From contig OZ026835.1 in the NCBI GenBank assembly GCA_964023205.1, positions 3,241,053 through 3,305,052 of the forward strand: DNA of 64,000 bases, given 5' to 3'. A program made the position numbers and the translations under genes. The notes below the pieces were generated by a model. The model had not been told where the DNA came from and searched no databases. It was given only the letters and a program-made list of their open reading frames with translations. The first letter of the stretch is position 1. Each line of letters opens with the position of its first letter. Below are positions 24,801-39,800 of this stretch, one piece after another. The stretch is from Lutraria lutraria (lineage: Eukaryota > Mollusca > Bivalvia > Venerida > Mactridae).

Positions 24801-27800
24801 CCTTCGGTTGATTTGGAACGAGATCTATAACCACACTACAGTTCCAATCATTGCTAATAGCACATTGGTAAATCTAAAAGAAAGAAAAACAACAACATTA
24901 AAAAAATGAGGGTCATTTGTTTGGTTTTATGCCCCTTTTCTGGAGTTTTCTAGATATTCAGTGCAACCTCTCCAAAACAACACCTTTAGGGAGCAGCTAA
25001 ATTATGTTGTTGTTGAGTTGTTGCTCCCTTAAAAACAAATAGTTAAAGTCTGCAGAGGGAAAAACTGTTGCTGAAGGGAGGTTGTTGCTACAATGAGAGG
25101 CAGCAAAACTGACCTGTTCTGTGGCAGCTAGTACTAACTTAGTTCTATACAAGAAACTGCTAATTCCTGGAATGATCAGTGAAGTTTCTATGGCTATGAG
25201 GTAATTTCTTTAACCAAACCATCACAGAAAATACATGCCACACCAAAGCTTTGAACTCAAAACCCAAGGTCCTTAGACCTAATGCTCAAACTTTGCAACT
25301 AATAACTGATATCAAACAAGGATTCGACAGAAAATTTTAAGATTTATCCTATAATCCATGATCTTAAATTGAGCTAAGTAAACAATCAGAGAGCAGTGAC
25401 TTTTCTAATAGAGCAACATAACACTGAAGTAAACATGAAGTAAACATTTACATCAAAACAGCAATATTGTAACTGTTACATTAAATCTTATTCTGGACTT
25501 TAAATTGTTATATAATGTTTTAATGGAAACAATAGACATTTTATAGACAATTTTTTTTTTAAATTATGTTTATTAGTTGAAGTAAGCCAATGGTTTTACT
25601 CATTACTTCCAAGAACAACACATGTACACACCAACTAAAACAATGGCAAATCTATCAGTTACAGCAGGAGACAATCTGATTTCAAGCTTTGTACATGTAT
25701 ACATTTTTCTGAGAAACAAATAAACTAAGTGGCAGTTATCTGGACAGAACATCTCATAACATGATTTGTTCTCAACTAAATAGAACAAAATTAATATAAA
25801 TTATTGATCACATGAAATAAATCTAATAAATTGATAGGTAGAACCATGGGATACAGAAAGCAACCCCTAGGAAAGGAATTCTAAAATCATGATTTTTTCT
25901 TGAACTATCCTTGATTACTCCATGAAAAGTTCATGAAGTATGATTAATTATTTGACTGGGGATATTTGAGTCCAAACATTTATTTCATAAATCAGCACTA
26001 ATCATGTCCTCAGCAAGTTTAATCCCTGGTAATAGGATCTTTCCTAAGTGATTTTTCTAGAAAACCTTTTCTAATCTATACATATAAAACCAGACTTTGT
26101 ACTGTGAAAAATGACAAGATATAAAAAAACGTTGCCTCAAAGTGTAGTTTGCAATGTAAAAATTGCGAGAGTTAAAGCTTACATCTATGATTGTCTTATT
26201 TAATTGTGACCCAACCAGATTACATTAAAAATTAACATCATTCACTCCTCAGCATGCAGGTATTCAATGAATAATTATTCAACCTGATGATTTTTTGTCT
26301 CTTAAGAATGTGGTAAATGTGTCATTTCACCTAATTATGTACATTACTACATCCAGAGGAGTTGTACTCAATTAGCCAGTATAACAACCAACTCATTGAA
26401 CAAGAGGTTATTTCACATATGAGGATACTGCTCTCCTGTGTGCTTAACAAAAAGATGCATGAAATGTGTAACAATTCTGTTAAATGTATTGGTCTAGACT
26501 TAGATGTTAGTTCATTATCTTTGAAGACAACTACTATATCACCTAAATGTAGATATCCATGACTGGTACAAACCAGACTGTACAACCTCAAAATGAATAA
26601 AGTGAAATGCCTTTAAAATAATTGTAAATAATGACAGTACGAGACTTTAGCTTTCAAAAGGGATGGACTGAAATTGAAAAACTTTTTATTTACCATACTT
26701 GTCCAAGACATAGGACAAGAGGATAAGACTGCAGTTGGTACTGTAAGGTCTTTGGAAACTAAACAGAAGTTCTGCTTCCATTGCTGTCACTTATTCGAAG
26801 CCATAAAGTTTGATGTGGACCAAACCACTTCATTTTCTACATCTGCCATACAATTGCTAAACTTACAGACATTCCATCTATGTAAATTAATTTTCCATTT
26901 CGAGGGCTCAGCACAACACTGTAGTAACTTGTTCTCATTTCAATATGAGTTACGACACTGTTGCGTTGAACCCTCGATTTACTCTGAGTACTTTGATTCA
27001 TTGGATAAATCCTGCACCAACAGCAAGCCTCAGATAACATTTTTTCAGCTCAGCTTTTACACTGGATAGCTTCCTAATACATAATTTTTTATGGCCCTAG
27101 GTGGGATTTGAACTCATTGTTGAAGGGTCAGAGATTACAAGTAAAGGGATTTTAACTTGGGAACAGAGACCCCTGAAATTGTATGAAAAACAGAAGAATA
27201 GACACAGACAGGTCCTTACTCTATGTCCATCCGTGATATACGCTTTGTTGTGAAGCCAATCAATATTTATAGCCACAGGTTGTCCAAGCAACGGATAGAC
27301 ATCTTCTCTAAGAACACGTCCATTTATATCCACCAGAGTTATCTGTCCACTATCATCTGATACAAGAACTAATTCTTTCTGCACATGTACACCAACACCT
27401 AAAATAGCAATCATATACATTAACTAAACATTTCTTTAAAATTAAAGACAAGGACAGTCAAACCTGGGAACAAAGGCCACTCTTGGTAAAGATTAAATGT
27501 GGCCTTCATTGACAGATTGTTTGCAGGGTAGCCTCTATTCAGAGATGGCCCCTAACACGGGTTTGACTGTATGTTTTATAGGTTGTTTGTTAATGCTTGT
27601 TACAATAAATCTCACTTAAAATTATCCAAAATATAATTTAATTACACTTTACCCTAATTTTTTTAAAACACTATTAGTGAAATGATAATCAAATAGAAAA
27701 ACATCAGTTTGAAAAATCGACTAACAACTGATTAAGAAAAATGAAATAAAATATTTTACCATTAAATGCAGTATGCTTACGGGTTATGAATTATGACAAC

Positions 27801-30800
27801 TTATGAAATTGCTCCAAAAATAGCAGGTCTAAAAACTTCTATTATGAGGAAACAAACTGCTAGATCTTAATTTTTTAAGTAAAAAATGTCTTCCTAACAG
27901 ACAATTTAATTAAAGTAAAGCATCAGTGTAATGTAAGGTGTTAGAAAATGACAGTTCTCAGTACACATGTACTTAATTTCACCATATTGTCTTCCAAGAA
28001 TAGGAATTTTAATTCCGTAACTCAACACAAACAGAAATTAAAAGAAAGTATAGCTGATGAGTTTGATGAGCATTTCGACCCATTTTAATTTAAACTGACA
28101 TTCGTCACTAAAAGATTGTATTTTAATTTCATGATGATGAAAGATAGAAATACAAGAATTATTAACTTCTAACATTTGATTGACAGACAAGGTGAATGAG
28201 GAAGAGCTAATAGTTTAACTTAACATGGAACTAATTATGTTTAACTTAGTGGTTTCAAAAAGTTTTCTATACTGTTACACCTGTGAACAAAGACCACCCT
28301 TAGAAAAGCAAAATGTGGCCTTTATTGACAGGTGGCCTTTATTTAGAGGTAATTTTATTCTAAATGATCTATGACATTTTTTATATGAATAGCCTTCATT
28401 CACAGGGTGGACTTTATTCGGGGTTGACCCCTAACACAGGTTTGACTGTACTTTTAATTAAGAGGACTGTAAAGTTTTAATGATAATTAAATAGTCATTA
28501 TAAGAACCTGCGATCGATCAAAATACAAAAATCATGTTTTATCAAGGATTTGTCAATGACAGTGTGAACTGTGAAGTATTCGAAACAATAAAATTTATAC
28601 TGAAAGCAAGCTAAAGTCATGAGTGCAACAACATAATTTTGTAACACAACCTTTAAATTCAATTCAGATCATTACAATTATTGGCAATAAAATTTTAGTA
28701 ACTTTTCTGATAAAAAAGAAAATCTTTATTGAAATGAAATATATTTAAGTTTGAAATCAGAAAAAAAACTATTAAAAGCATCTTTGAATTTTAACATATT
28801 TGTCAAAGATTTGCATAATGGGAAATCGTAAGAATGTAACAAAATTTACTTATCATGAAGAAATAAATCTAAAAGACCTGCATGCAACAAACAAAGACAT
28901 TGTGTAGATGATTACATCAGCACTGAAACATCTGTAACCACAAGAATCAGTAACACATCATCAAATTAACAACATTGATAAACAAAAACCATAATTTGAT
29001 GTTTAGTTGTAATTTTAATTATCTAAAGAATCACACCAATAAATGGATATTTAACATCACAGAGCTGAATGGTTGATATAGAAAATGGTCGTATTTTCAA
29101 GTTACAATCAAATTCAATTTGGACACAGAATTAATGTAATTATTGTAAAGAGAGTTAATGTGGCTTAAAACTGTGTGTAAAAACTTGAACCAAACATTCA
29201 CCAACATTAATCAAGAAATATTTACAAGTATTACATTAAAACAAATGCTTTTTTTAAATCATAGTTTGATTCCTGATCTGTGTATGAAATTTCTTCATTG
29301 TTTTACAAGTGTCAAGTTAAAAGTATATATTTTAGGGCCCCAGTGCCATGAAAATAATCTTAACATTTCAAAGGAAAAAATTTAATTGACATTTTGAACA
29401 AAATGCATACATGAATCATAATTGTGTGAGAGTAAAAAATGAACTGTTCTGGACAATTGTGTGTATTTAATGTACTTGGAATTTCTAGGATGGAGTGAAC
29501 ATTATTCATCAAGCAATCATCAAATTATGGTTTACAATTGAAACATTATGTAACAAGCACTGTACCAACAAAAACACAGGTTTCTAAAAATAGTTGAAAA
29601 AAATAACACCATGCATTAACTGATCACAACACCCACAAAAAAACTGATGATGACATATTTAAATGAAGAATGCTAGTGAGTAAATGAAAATGAATGAGCT
29701 GGGAGGAGACGAACCCAAAGTAATGAAATGGATGCCAAAGTATAATTAAAGCTAAGATCAATAAATGAGAGAAAAGAGGCACAGTCAGAATGTCAGCTTT
29801 TAATGCACAAGATTACAACTTGTTTTAACTTCTTAGGGATAATAAAGCCAAAGATACTAGACAGAACTGCACTGATAACTTCTCCCCCCCCCCCCCCCCT
29901 CCCTGTATTCCCAATATGTTAGAGTTCTTTAAGAGAGACTATGATAAAATATAACAGTAAAAGATTGCAGTAAATCTCATAACTAGACAACCTATGGGAA
30001 AATGCTCATGGAAAAGAATTTATGTAAACATCATGTTTTGACACTTTACTACAGCTTTGATCGGTAATAATATTTTCAAATATTGAGAAGGTATTAAAGT
30101 GTCAAAGAGCAAGTACTAAGTCACTGAATATAAGGCCTCAAGGAATAAAAAAATAAATAAAATTGATTTTCTGAAATAATGATTACCATGGTGATGAAGA
30201 TAATGAAAGGTTGGACTTTTATGATCTTGGTGATCAACAATGAAATGTAAGGGGTTTGGGTCAACCAGATTTTACCTTGTACAAGTTCATCGCTCGTGTT
30301 ACTTTGAAACAATAGAGTGATGTTCTCTACGGAAGCAAGAAGAGAGAAAAAAGAAATTGTATAATATATTCCTAACTATTTTTGTCTTTTTTTTATCTGA
30401 TTTAAGTATAAAATATATTGAAGGATAAACACTCATCAATAACATATGTTTACATTCAGCATATTCTTGCCTTACTTTACCACTTCGATAGAAATTCATG
30501 AAAACATGAATTTTTCATGAACTTTTCTTGCATACTTTATGAATAGTTCATGAAGTATGAATACTTATTTGACAGGGGTTATAATTTGATGCTCTCTTAA
30601 GTATACATATTACAAAATACCTAAAAAATAACTGTTTACTAGATAAGTATTGGTTGATTTGAATGAAGTAATTAATGTGAAAATCTTCTTCCTTAGCTTT
30701 AAATGAAATTGCTAAGATTACAAATAGTCAGATAAAATTCATAAGCATTCTGAAAATGTATAAAAAATGCTCATAATAGGACATCATAAAACAATGATGA

Positions 30801-33800
30801 ACAATTCACTTATCATGTATTCTATGCTGTGCCCTTTACATATAATAATAAAATATCATAACAAAAATCATAAATACGTACAGAGAGATGAACAGTTCAA
30901 AAGGTATTTTTCTTGAACTTTTCTTGTATAGTTCATGAATAGTTCATGAAGTATAAATAACTATTGGACTAGGGTATAACACTCTTATTCACTATTTCAG
31001 CCTTAAATAGACTTTTCTCACACAAATTAAGATAAAAACTGTGCTAATGCTACTAGTAAAAGTGTTTGTCACAAAGACATACAATTTTGTATGGAGATTA
31101 TTGCGACATACACTGATACTTAATGTAACATTAAGAATTCATCTAATTTCTTGAGAAAGGCCTAACTAACTATTGTAGGCCGAAATATTGAATTAGAGCA
31201 GAAATTTGTGTACTTATCAATAAATAACTTAATTATAACAAGATAAAGATAAATAAGTTTTAATTGTTAATTTGACAATAAACTGGGACAGGAAACTTAT
31301 TATTTTCATAAACTCTGATTTAAAGTAGCTTCCTTTAAGAAAGAACTCATAAGTTAAATATGATAGGTCTAAATCAAATCTTATGAATTAAAAAGCACTG
31401 AAATTGACAAATGAAGGAGATAAGTTTTTATGTCATTAAAAACACTCTATCTGTACAATGATTTACTACTCAAAATTTGATGAGGATCTCTCACTCAATG
31501 TTTGAATAGTCTGTACATACAAATACATAACATACAGATACATTTTTTACATTTTCTGCACTGGCATCTGATGCTTGAATGACTAAATTTTAATCAAATC
31601 GTATCAACAGTATTCTCAAAATTATAATGCAATCATTACAAGCAATATCACAAGTGATCCTCATCAAATTTTGAATAGTTAAAATGCTGTCTTTAAAAAT
31701 AATATGTATGAGTGTATACACTACAAATGATCTAATATCATCATCAGCAATTATAACAGCACTCCACATACAAACTGAAAGAAATGATAAGAAAGTTTTC
31801 AGAAATTATCAGCCATTTCCAATGTAAATTCTCTAAAATATAACACAAATTACAAATAATGAAATGCTTGCAAAAAGCAACAGACTGTCACTTTGGATCA
31901 AGAATGAAATCTGTGACAATGATAGAATGCCAGTCAAATAAAAATACTGTTGATGTATGGTTCCTGTCAGTTGATGAAAAACTGAAAAATGAAGTGACAG
32001 CGTGCATCTTCAGGATAGCAAGTGATTAGCAACTTAAAGTAAATATAACAGTATTTGAACAGACTGTTATAATTGGCGAGGTTATTATGAATAAGAGAAT
32101 ATAAACAATATGCAAGAAATCTATGAAAACACCATATGATTATTCTGTCTTCAGAAGTAAGATATTCCTTCTTAATCCAATGATGTAAGTCTTAATCACA
32201 GATGTTTCTTCAAGAGATGATGTAAGCCGCAGCATTTGAATATAAATGAAAAAATAATAAACAAAATAGTATAAAACATCAACAATTATTATCCTAGACA
32301 TAACTGTACAATGAGGGTAGTGTAACTCTCCACTTAAAGCTTGTTCAATCAGTCCTCAGAATAATCTATAGTCGAAGATTTCATCCATTTACAAATTAAT
32401 TGGCATATAATCTTTGCATGAAATAACAAAAATAAACAAAATTTGGATCAAATTTCTGAAATTCATAGAAAAACAAATTGTAAACATTTCTTCATTAAAC
32501 ATTCAATGCCATTTTCTAATCTCGTCCCCAGCTTCCGATATTTCTGATTATTATTACTGATGAAACGAGCCCCTTTTCTTCCAAAAACACTTATTTCGCT
32601 GTGAATTTTGTTTTTGTAAACTTGAAATATATAGAGCACATGAGGTCACTTTATGCCGTGTGCATAATATGACTGCAGGAAAAACAGCTGTTCTATAAAT
32701 AGCTTTTTTTCAATGATATTGAAAAAAATACAATAATGGTTTCGGAAACATTTTTTCTTGCTATGAAGTATGCACTGAAGGAGAAGCCCTGGATTCACCT
32801 GTTATAGGACAAATAGAAACTATTACGACTGATTAATTTATATGCTTAGGGGACTTTAAAAGGGGCAAAGAAAGTAACAACACAAGATCAATATCAAAGG
32901 GAACCGAACATTTGGTGGCCCCATTTGTATTACCATGATAACATCATAATATGTATACCAAGTAGTACCCGTTATATCACCGTCATATCACTGTGAGTGT
33001 CATAACAAAGCATCAAAGCAAAGTCCATACATTAATCAGACACACATTAACTAATTAATAATCCACAATGTTAAGTGACTTAAAAGAAGGCATTTTTCAA
33101 CAATCTGTTTCTATGTTCTACAAACATATTTCCTGGTAGTTTTGCCAGAATTATCATCCTATTTACATGCTTGTAATTTCTGTTAATTCCAGAAAATGTA
33201 TTCAAATACATGGTCTAAAGAGTTCTAAAAAAGGAACCAAACCAATTTGTCCACATTTTATACTGTTTGCATCATTTATCTGACATTTATTACCTCATGT
33301 CAAGATGTAAGCATAACTAGAGTGAGTCATGATATTGTAGTGAAAGTAATCCACAAAGAACTAAGTCTACAAAACCATTTATAAAAGGTTACATATGCCA
33401 AGACATTGTCAAATTATGCACATTAAGAAAAATGCTGGAAAAAAGTTTTATTCACGAAGTTTAATTAAATAATGCACAACTCATTCCATGAAGTTTTAAA
33501 GTTCGAAAATTGAAAATAATTTTATTTCTTTACTGGCGGTGTCCATGCAGAATGCAGTTGCTCAGTAGTCACTGGGGCAAAGGGAGAATCCTTGTATAAT
33601 CTGGTTCAGCTGACTCTGTTTGTGTGAGGTGCACTTTGACATGGAACGGGAATCAGTTTAACATTCATGCAGTCTTCTAATCATTTTTTCATTTGACTGT
33701 CCTGGTAATTTACTTTCTTATCCAATCAGTGACAATATGTTTTTAATTTTTAGCTTTCCTATCTTAATAGAATATACATCTGGTGTTTGAACTAGTTTCG

Positions 33801-36800
33801 AAGTACAACTTGTATACACTGAGCATGCTCATGGAGGAGCACTGTCTAAAATTGTTAGAATGCATATTTGGGTGTCCTTCATAAATGAGAAAGCTACCGT
33901 CACTACCGTTCCTTTTTAGTTTTCTTATTTATGATTGACACCCAAATATGCACTCTTCATTACATTATGTAGCACTTACAGACAGAGGCACAACTGTTTA
34001 AAGTATTTATAAATCTCACAACAATTATACAGTTTATCATACAAACTTCTACAAACCCAGGATAAAGGAAAAATTATCAGAAGAAAAGCCTGATATAACA
34101 ATGACCTGTCTCAAACAATTTAAAATATTTCTTCATAATACAAACATGACAATTACTACCAATAAATCATCATGCAAAATGTAGCTGACTGCATGTAGTT
34201 TCAAAGAAAATGGTATTACCGTACTTCTCTCAATATAAAACCTCTCTAAACAGGATTCTATTCCAGGGATGTTTTTGAAACTACATGTATACAATAGTTC
34301 AGCTTTCAACAGCCATCACTCAATCGACACACATGAATTTTAATGCAGACTAAAGTACTATGTTTGTCTATATCCGACGTGCAATTGTTAAACCGGTTCT
34401 ATTCCATCAGTTGCTGAGCAAGTCTGCAAGTTCTGTCTCCGTGTGTACTTTCAGAACATTTCCAAAATTAGCCTCTATCCTGCACCCCCCACCCAAAAAT
34501 ATGAATTTGTACATAATTTATTAATAGAACAGATCAAACTTATATGTTCAAATCTCATTAAGATAGAAATTATTATGTATTGCAAGTTAATGCATTCAGG
34601 CTGAATTTCCTCTTTGAAAGGAGTTCATGAAACTGTTAATTTTTCTTGAACTTTTTATGAATAGTTCATGAAGTATGAATACTTATTTGACAGGGGGATA
34701 TATAATAACAGGTCATTCATCAGAAAAATTACAGCATAGATCCTAGCTACTGTTTAATGCTAACCAAGTTTGACATATAGTATAAATCATAGTGTCTAGA
34801 ATGAACCAACTATCCGAATATCTTGTAAATTATACACAAATCTCTCCAGATTTTGTTTCAAAAGATAAAGGCCAGCAGAGTATTATTCATGCTCTGAATT
34901 ATAATGACAGATGATGTTTGTCCATAATTACAGGCCCCAGTGATATAAAATTGGTATTTAAATCATGATAGGTGAACAAAAATCACTAAGTTACATCTGA
35001 AACATTGTTATGATGGTATTTTACACAAATGCTGTATGATTTAATTGTCAAGAAACAAATAACATAACATCTTTAAATACCCTTCCCATAAAATTAATGA
35101 CACAATACTTAGCTCTACTACACTGATTAAATTTATATACCATCAGTATAAAAACTGCATTACAGGTGAGAATTTCTCTTTGTAAATAGATTAAGCTGAA
35201 TTACAAAAATATTTCATATAGAATACAGGTGTGACTTATTTTTCAATGAAACTGTCACAATAAACATATTTTTAAATAATTTATGAAAAAAAAATCTAAG
35301 AATTTTTTCAGGCAAGCAGCATCGCAACAGAAGATGTTGGATATGAAGATTTTTTGTCTTTTTTCTGCATCAGCCAGACTGGTGCACAGTGGTCCAAAAT
35401 ATGCAAAACACAGTGTGGCAGCCATACACTAGTATGTCTGAAATATTGTAAAACATGACACTGTGTGGATTGCTAGCGATAACAAAATACAAAGAAATGA
35501 CAGTGGTTAGCTCCCTTGTTTTGTTGGAAAGTATGAGTCCAGGGTTGATGCGTGTCTCTAGGGTACCAGATAAGAATGAGACATAAACTCTATTTGTGAA
35601 CAAGAACATTGATCATTTGTAAAATGTTGGCAGTTACTAAATGCGGAGAACAAGGTCAGTACTGATACAGAATCATCATCAATCAATGAACAAGGTAAGG
35701 TTAATGTGTTATACCTACCATATCCACATTATCAGACCCAAGACAAAATTATATGGGGAAATAATGTCACAGATATCACAATTCAAAAGTACTGGGACTC
35801 AATTCAGTCGCTGCCATATATATTTTAACATTTGCACATCTAACTTGTAAGGTTATGAAGTAGAATCATTTTATATCAGTTATTTACATTGTATTTTACA
35901 TTAACAATGGAAATATTTCTCTCCCAACAAGAGATAGCGCACATTTCCCATCAGTTATAAGTAGTACTCACGATTATATCTCAATTTAAAAATTATCTGA
36001 TATTACCCCTGACATTTACAGCTTGTTGGCCAATTTTCTCATTTTTTATATTTATAAAATACACACAAAACTGAGAATCAAGTCAGAGATTTGGACAGTA
36101 TGAAGAACTAAATAAAAAAATAAATAGTTTGACATCATAACAGACACAGCTTGTCAATTATAACAATGATGTATTTAAATTGCCAACAAAACATTCTTAT
36201 TTATCTGTGAATTAATTGTCCGCAAACTCATATATATGATATCTCATAGAATTTGAGTGTTTTCAGAATTGGGAAAGATGGAGAAAAGCCACTAATTTTG
36301 CTAATAAGAATCAAGGTTATTTTGGATCATTAACCGTACAGTAAATCCATATTAAGTGCTTCACAAAGATTACAAATCCCCGACTAACGAACGACACTTA
36401 ACAACCGTTAAAAAGTTTCGCGAGACGCAAGATGTTAAAAATAATGAGTTGCTTCACACAGTATGCATATACTGCATTATAACTCAAATAAAATACAAGT
36501 ACATATTATTTGAATCATATATTTTCATCAAAACACAAGTCATATGTTGATCAACTGTTGGGGAAACAACAACAAAGATTCAAAATTACTCATAATAAAA
36601 AGAAAATGCTCGATCAGATACAATGGCAATTTTGGCAAAGTGCTGATGAAAAACTCTTCATATCTGCCCAATATGTGTCTCTACAACAGGGTACAAACAG
36701 CTATGATTCATCGCTGAGTATCATAACAGCAAGAAGTTTATTCTAAGAAAATGTTTTGGAACGAGTCTTGCTTGAAAGGGCATGGCTCCAAAGGTAGGTA

Positions 36801-39800
36801 AGATATTAAAAAGTTCATAGTTGTCACTTACTTGACTGACCCTTTTTTTCTACCAAACTTGAGAATTCTTTTAGACTACTTCAAGTGGATTTTTCTGGCC
36901 GAAATTTCCACATTAACTATTTATGAATTAATTTTCTCTGAACCAAAAAATAAATTTAAAAAAAAATATTTGTTCTATTTTTTAATGTTATTTAACTTGC
37001 TTTAAATATAATTCATGAAAACATGCAATTTTCTTGTACTATTCTTGCAGACTTCATGAATTGTTCATGAAATATGATTAACTATTGGACAGAGGAAACC
37101 AAGTATTTATTTTTTGACCTAACCTATTATCAGTCCAGTAAATGTATAATTGCTGAGATGTAAGTGTTTCCCCATGTACAACAAATAATCCCCACCATGT
37201 TACCTTTGAATTAATGGCCTACAAAATGGTCTCAAACATAAATATAATGGTATACCCTTTGACTTAGTAAGCATAATGTTTACAATCCAAGAAAAAATCA
37301 GAGAACAAATCACCCTATTATTCAAGCCATCCTCAAAAAATATTTGTTATTCGGTAACGCTACCCATAGAATGTTCAGCAGGTAGGTAGGAAATCTTTTT
37401 TACAATTTAACTTTTATACTGAACGCAAAATACATGTCAGAGGGCTATTTTCTTATTGAATTTTTTTTTATACATTTTGGCCAAATAAAAATTGGATAGG
37501 CCTTTATTATAAATGAGTAGGTAGAGTTACCCCAAACAAATTCTTTAAGATGGCCTAAGGTAAATAAAGCTAGTCTGATTTCTTAATGTAATCAAATGTG
37601 CATCACTTTCATTACGTAACAAAAACATTTTTGCCGAAGATTTTTTTCACTGAGATGGTAATTGAACAACCATTTAATTACTTGCTTGATTTATTTAATG
37701 AGCATAATAAAGAGATTATGTGAAATCTTTTAACGACATGGTACAACAATAATAGATATGGAAGCTACCTGTTTTTTGTTGTTGTTGTTGTTTTTTAACC
37801 TGGCATGTACCATATGAGTGCTTTCATTGCAAGCATAAATATACTGCATATTAATACATGTATACACTTCAGCTACTTTTATGCTTCAAATAAAAAGAAA
37901 TGTTAATGTAATCTGATCTTTTGGATTCATTAAATTCATGTATCATTTCATACATTTTTTTCACAATGGTTAGCAGAAAAGGCATTTTTTTAAAACAGAG
38001 ACATATTGAAATCTACAACAAACAATTCCTTTGTAGAATTTGATATTTTCATAAAAACTACAATCATCAAACTATTTACCTACCATCCCTGTATTTTTAG
38101 GGTTTGTCAATAGAAACGCAGTCTTTTTTATGCCTCTGTTTATTTTGTTTACATATTTTGAACATCATAGTTTACTAGTTTATGCTGTCACACCCTGACA
38201 AATACATTGTAGTCATCTATACTTCATGAACTATTCATGAAGTATGCAAGAAGAATTTTAATAGTTCAAGTAAATTCATGACTTCATCAATTTGTTTCAC
38301 AGGGGTTAAAATAAGTCACTCAAGTCATATAACCGGTATTTCTTTTTTTCTGACCTTATGTTAAGACTTGAGATCCACTTCAACTATTGCTATCATACAT
38401 TTATAAGAATTCAGACTGCATAAAAGATTAATAGCTAAGTTAACTTCATCACCGTCTATTATAGGCAACCACATGTCCAATATGAGTTTTATAAATTCAG
38501 TTAATCAAAGGACAAATAAGATAATAGGATAATAAAACATTTCATGAAAACTGTATAAAATAAATATCCCTGCTCTGGAAAATGTCATACTTGAAATATG
38601 ATATAAAAAGATGTATACACACATAAGCGGATATACCCTAATAAATGCACCACCCCTAATTCATTCACCCCCCCCCCCCGTAAATGCTTGCAGAGGAACA
38701 AACCATCATCATGGCACACCATTAACGCTTACATCACCTCAATAATATATCTAATAAGTAGATATATATATAAAAGACTCAACAAGTTTGAAAATGTAGA
38801 TGGTCAAACCATAGGGTGCATTTTTTAGGAAATATTCGCCCCAAGTTCACTATGTCCCTGTTAAGAATGGGTATGGCATAAGGTCAGACTTATATTTATC
38901 ATTAATAAAAATAAAAAAAATCTAAGAGTTAAAAACACTGTACTCTTCAGTTTCCTGTAAATTCATTCAATATTCAACCTTGTCTCATGAATCCCAGAAT
39001 TATAGTATTTGATTTATTATACCTTTACAGGCATTGACATATTTTTGGTAAAATTTAATATAAAATCATACATAAAAATCATATAAGTTAATTTCATAAA
39101 TATAATAAGATGGTAATAATTGGTATGACTTAAAGCAATTCAAATTTTCTAACATAATTATAAATCCACAAGTTCAACTCCTCTCAAATAGTTGTAAATA
39201 CTTCATGAACTATTCATGAATACTTCAAGAACAGTAACTGTTCATAGTTGCATGAATTTTTACTCGAAGGGAAATGTATCAGAACAGATTTACATCTAAC
39301 TGCTGTAAAATAAATACTTGAAAGGTTTCTGAATATCAGAATCAAGGAAACAAAACAATCTAGTCAGGTATAATTCAGGTTAAACCTTGCTAAATAACAA
39401 CAATAGGATAGTTTTAGGTCCCTGTGATCTAAAACTGAATAAACAATGACCTGCAAACTTTTATAGCAACCCCTGATATATCTGGTCTGGCAGATATTAC
39501 AAAGAATAGTAAAAATGTATGTTCTGTTGTTATTTATAGGCCACAAAAATACATCCAAGTACCATCAACATTGCTTCCAACAAAAATATGTATATATATT
39601 CATCATACACAAGATAATGGTATGCACGAGATATTTGAGGAACAAAAAATGATTACTGTTTGTTCTGTACTGAAATGTGGCCTCTTGTTACATACATTAT
39701 ACTACATGTAAAAAATCTACGACATAAATATGTTATTTTGTTCTCTGTGTCTCCTTTTCACTAATACTCGCTCAATCACTAACTCGCTTACTCTTTCTTC

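Larger units (their letters stand above)
24874..26866. other. 2-kb intron with a MITE and one TTCATGAA repeat
   Basis: 24957-25098 is MITE-like and 25865-25961 is a TTCATGAA-family copy. The rest is AT-rich and shows nothing else. Confidence 0.6.
27399..30275. other. 2.9-kb intron with two CAAACCTGTG-family copies and a C16 tract
   Basis: 27455-27575 and 28275-28452 are repeat copies; 29884-29899 is C16. Elsewhere AT-rich with no supported coding or repeat structure. Confidence 0.6.

Noticed and set aside
26674..27069. A 131-codon plus-strand frame
   Set aside because: No recognisable domain. The opposite strand holds a propeller blade with a splice donor that fits the ROS1 exon series.
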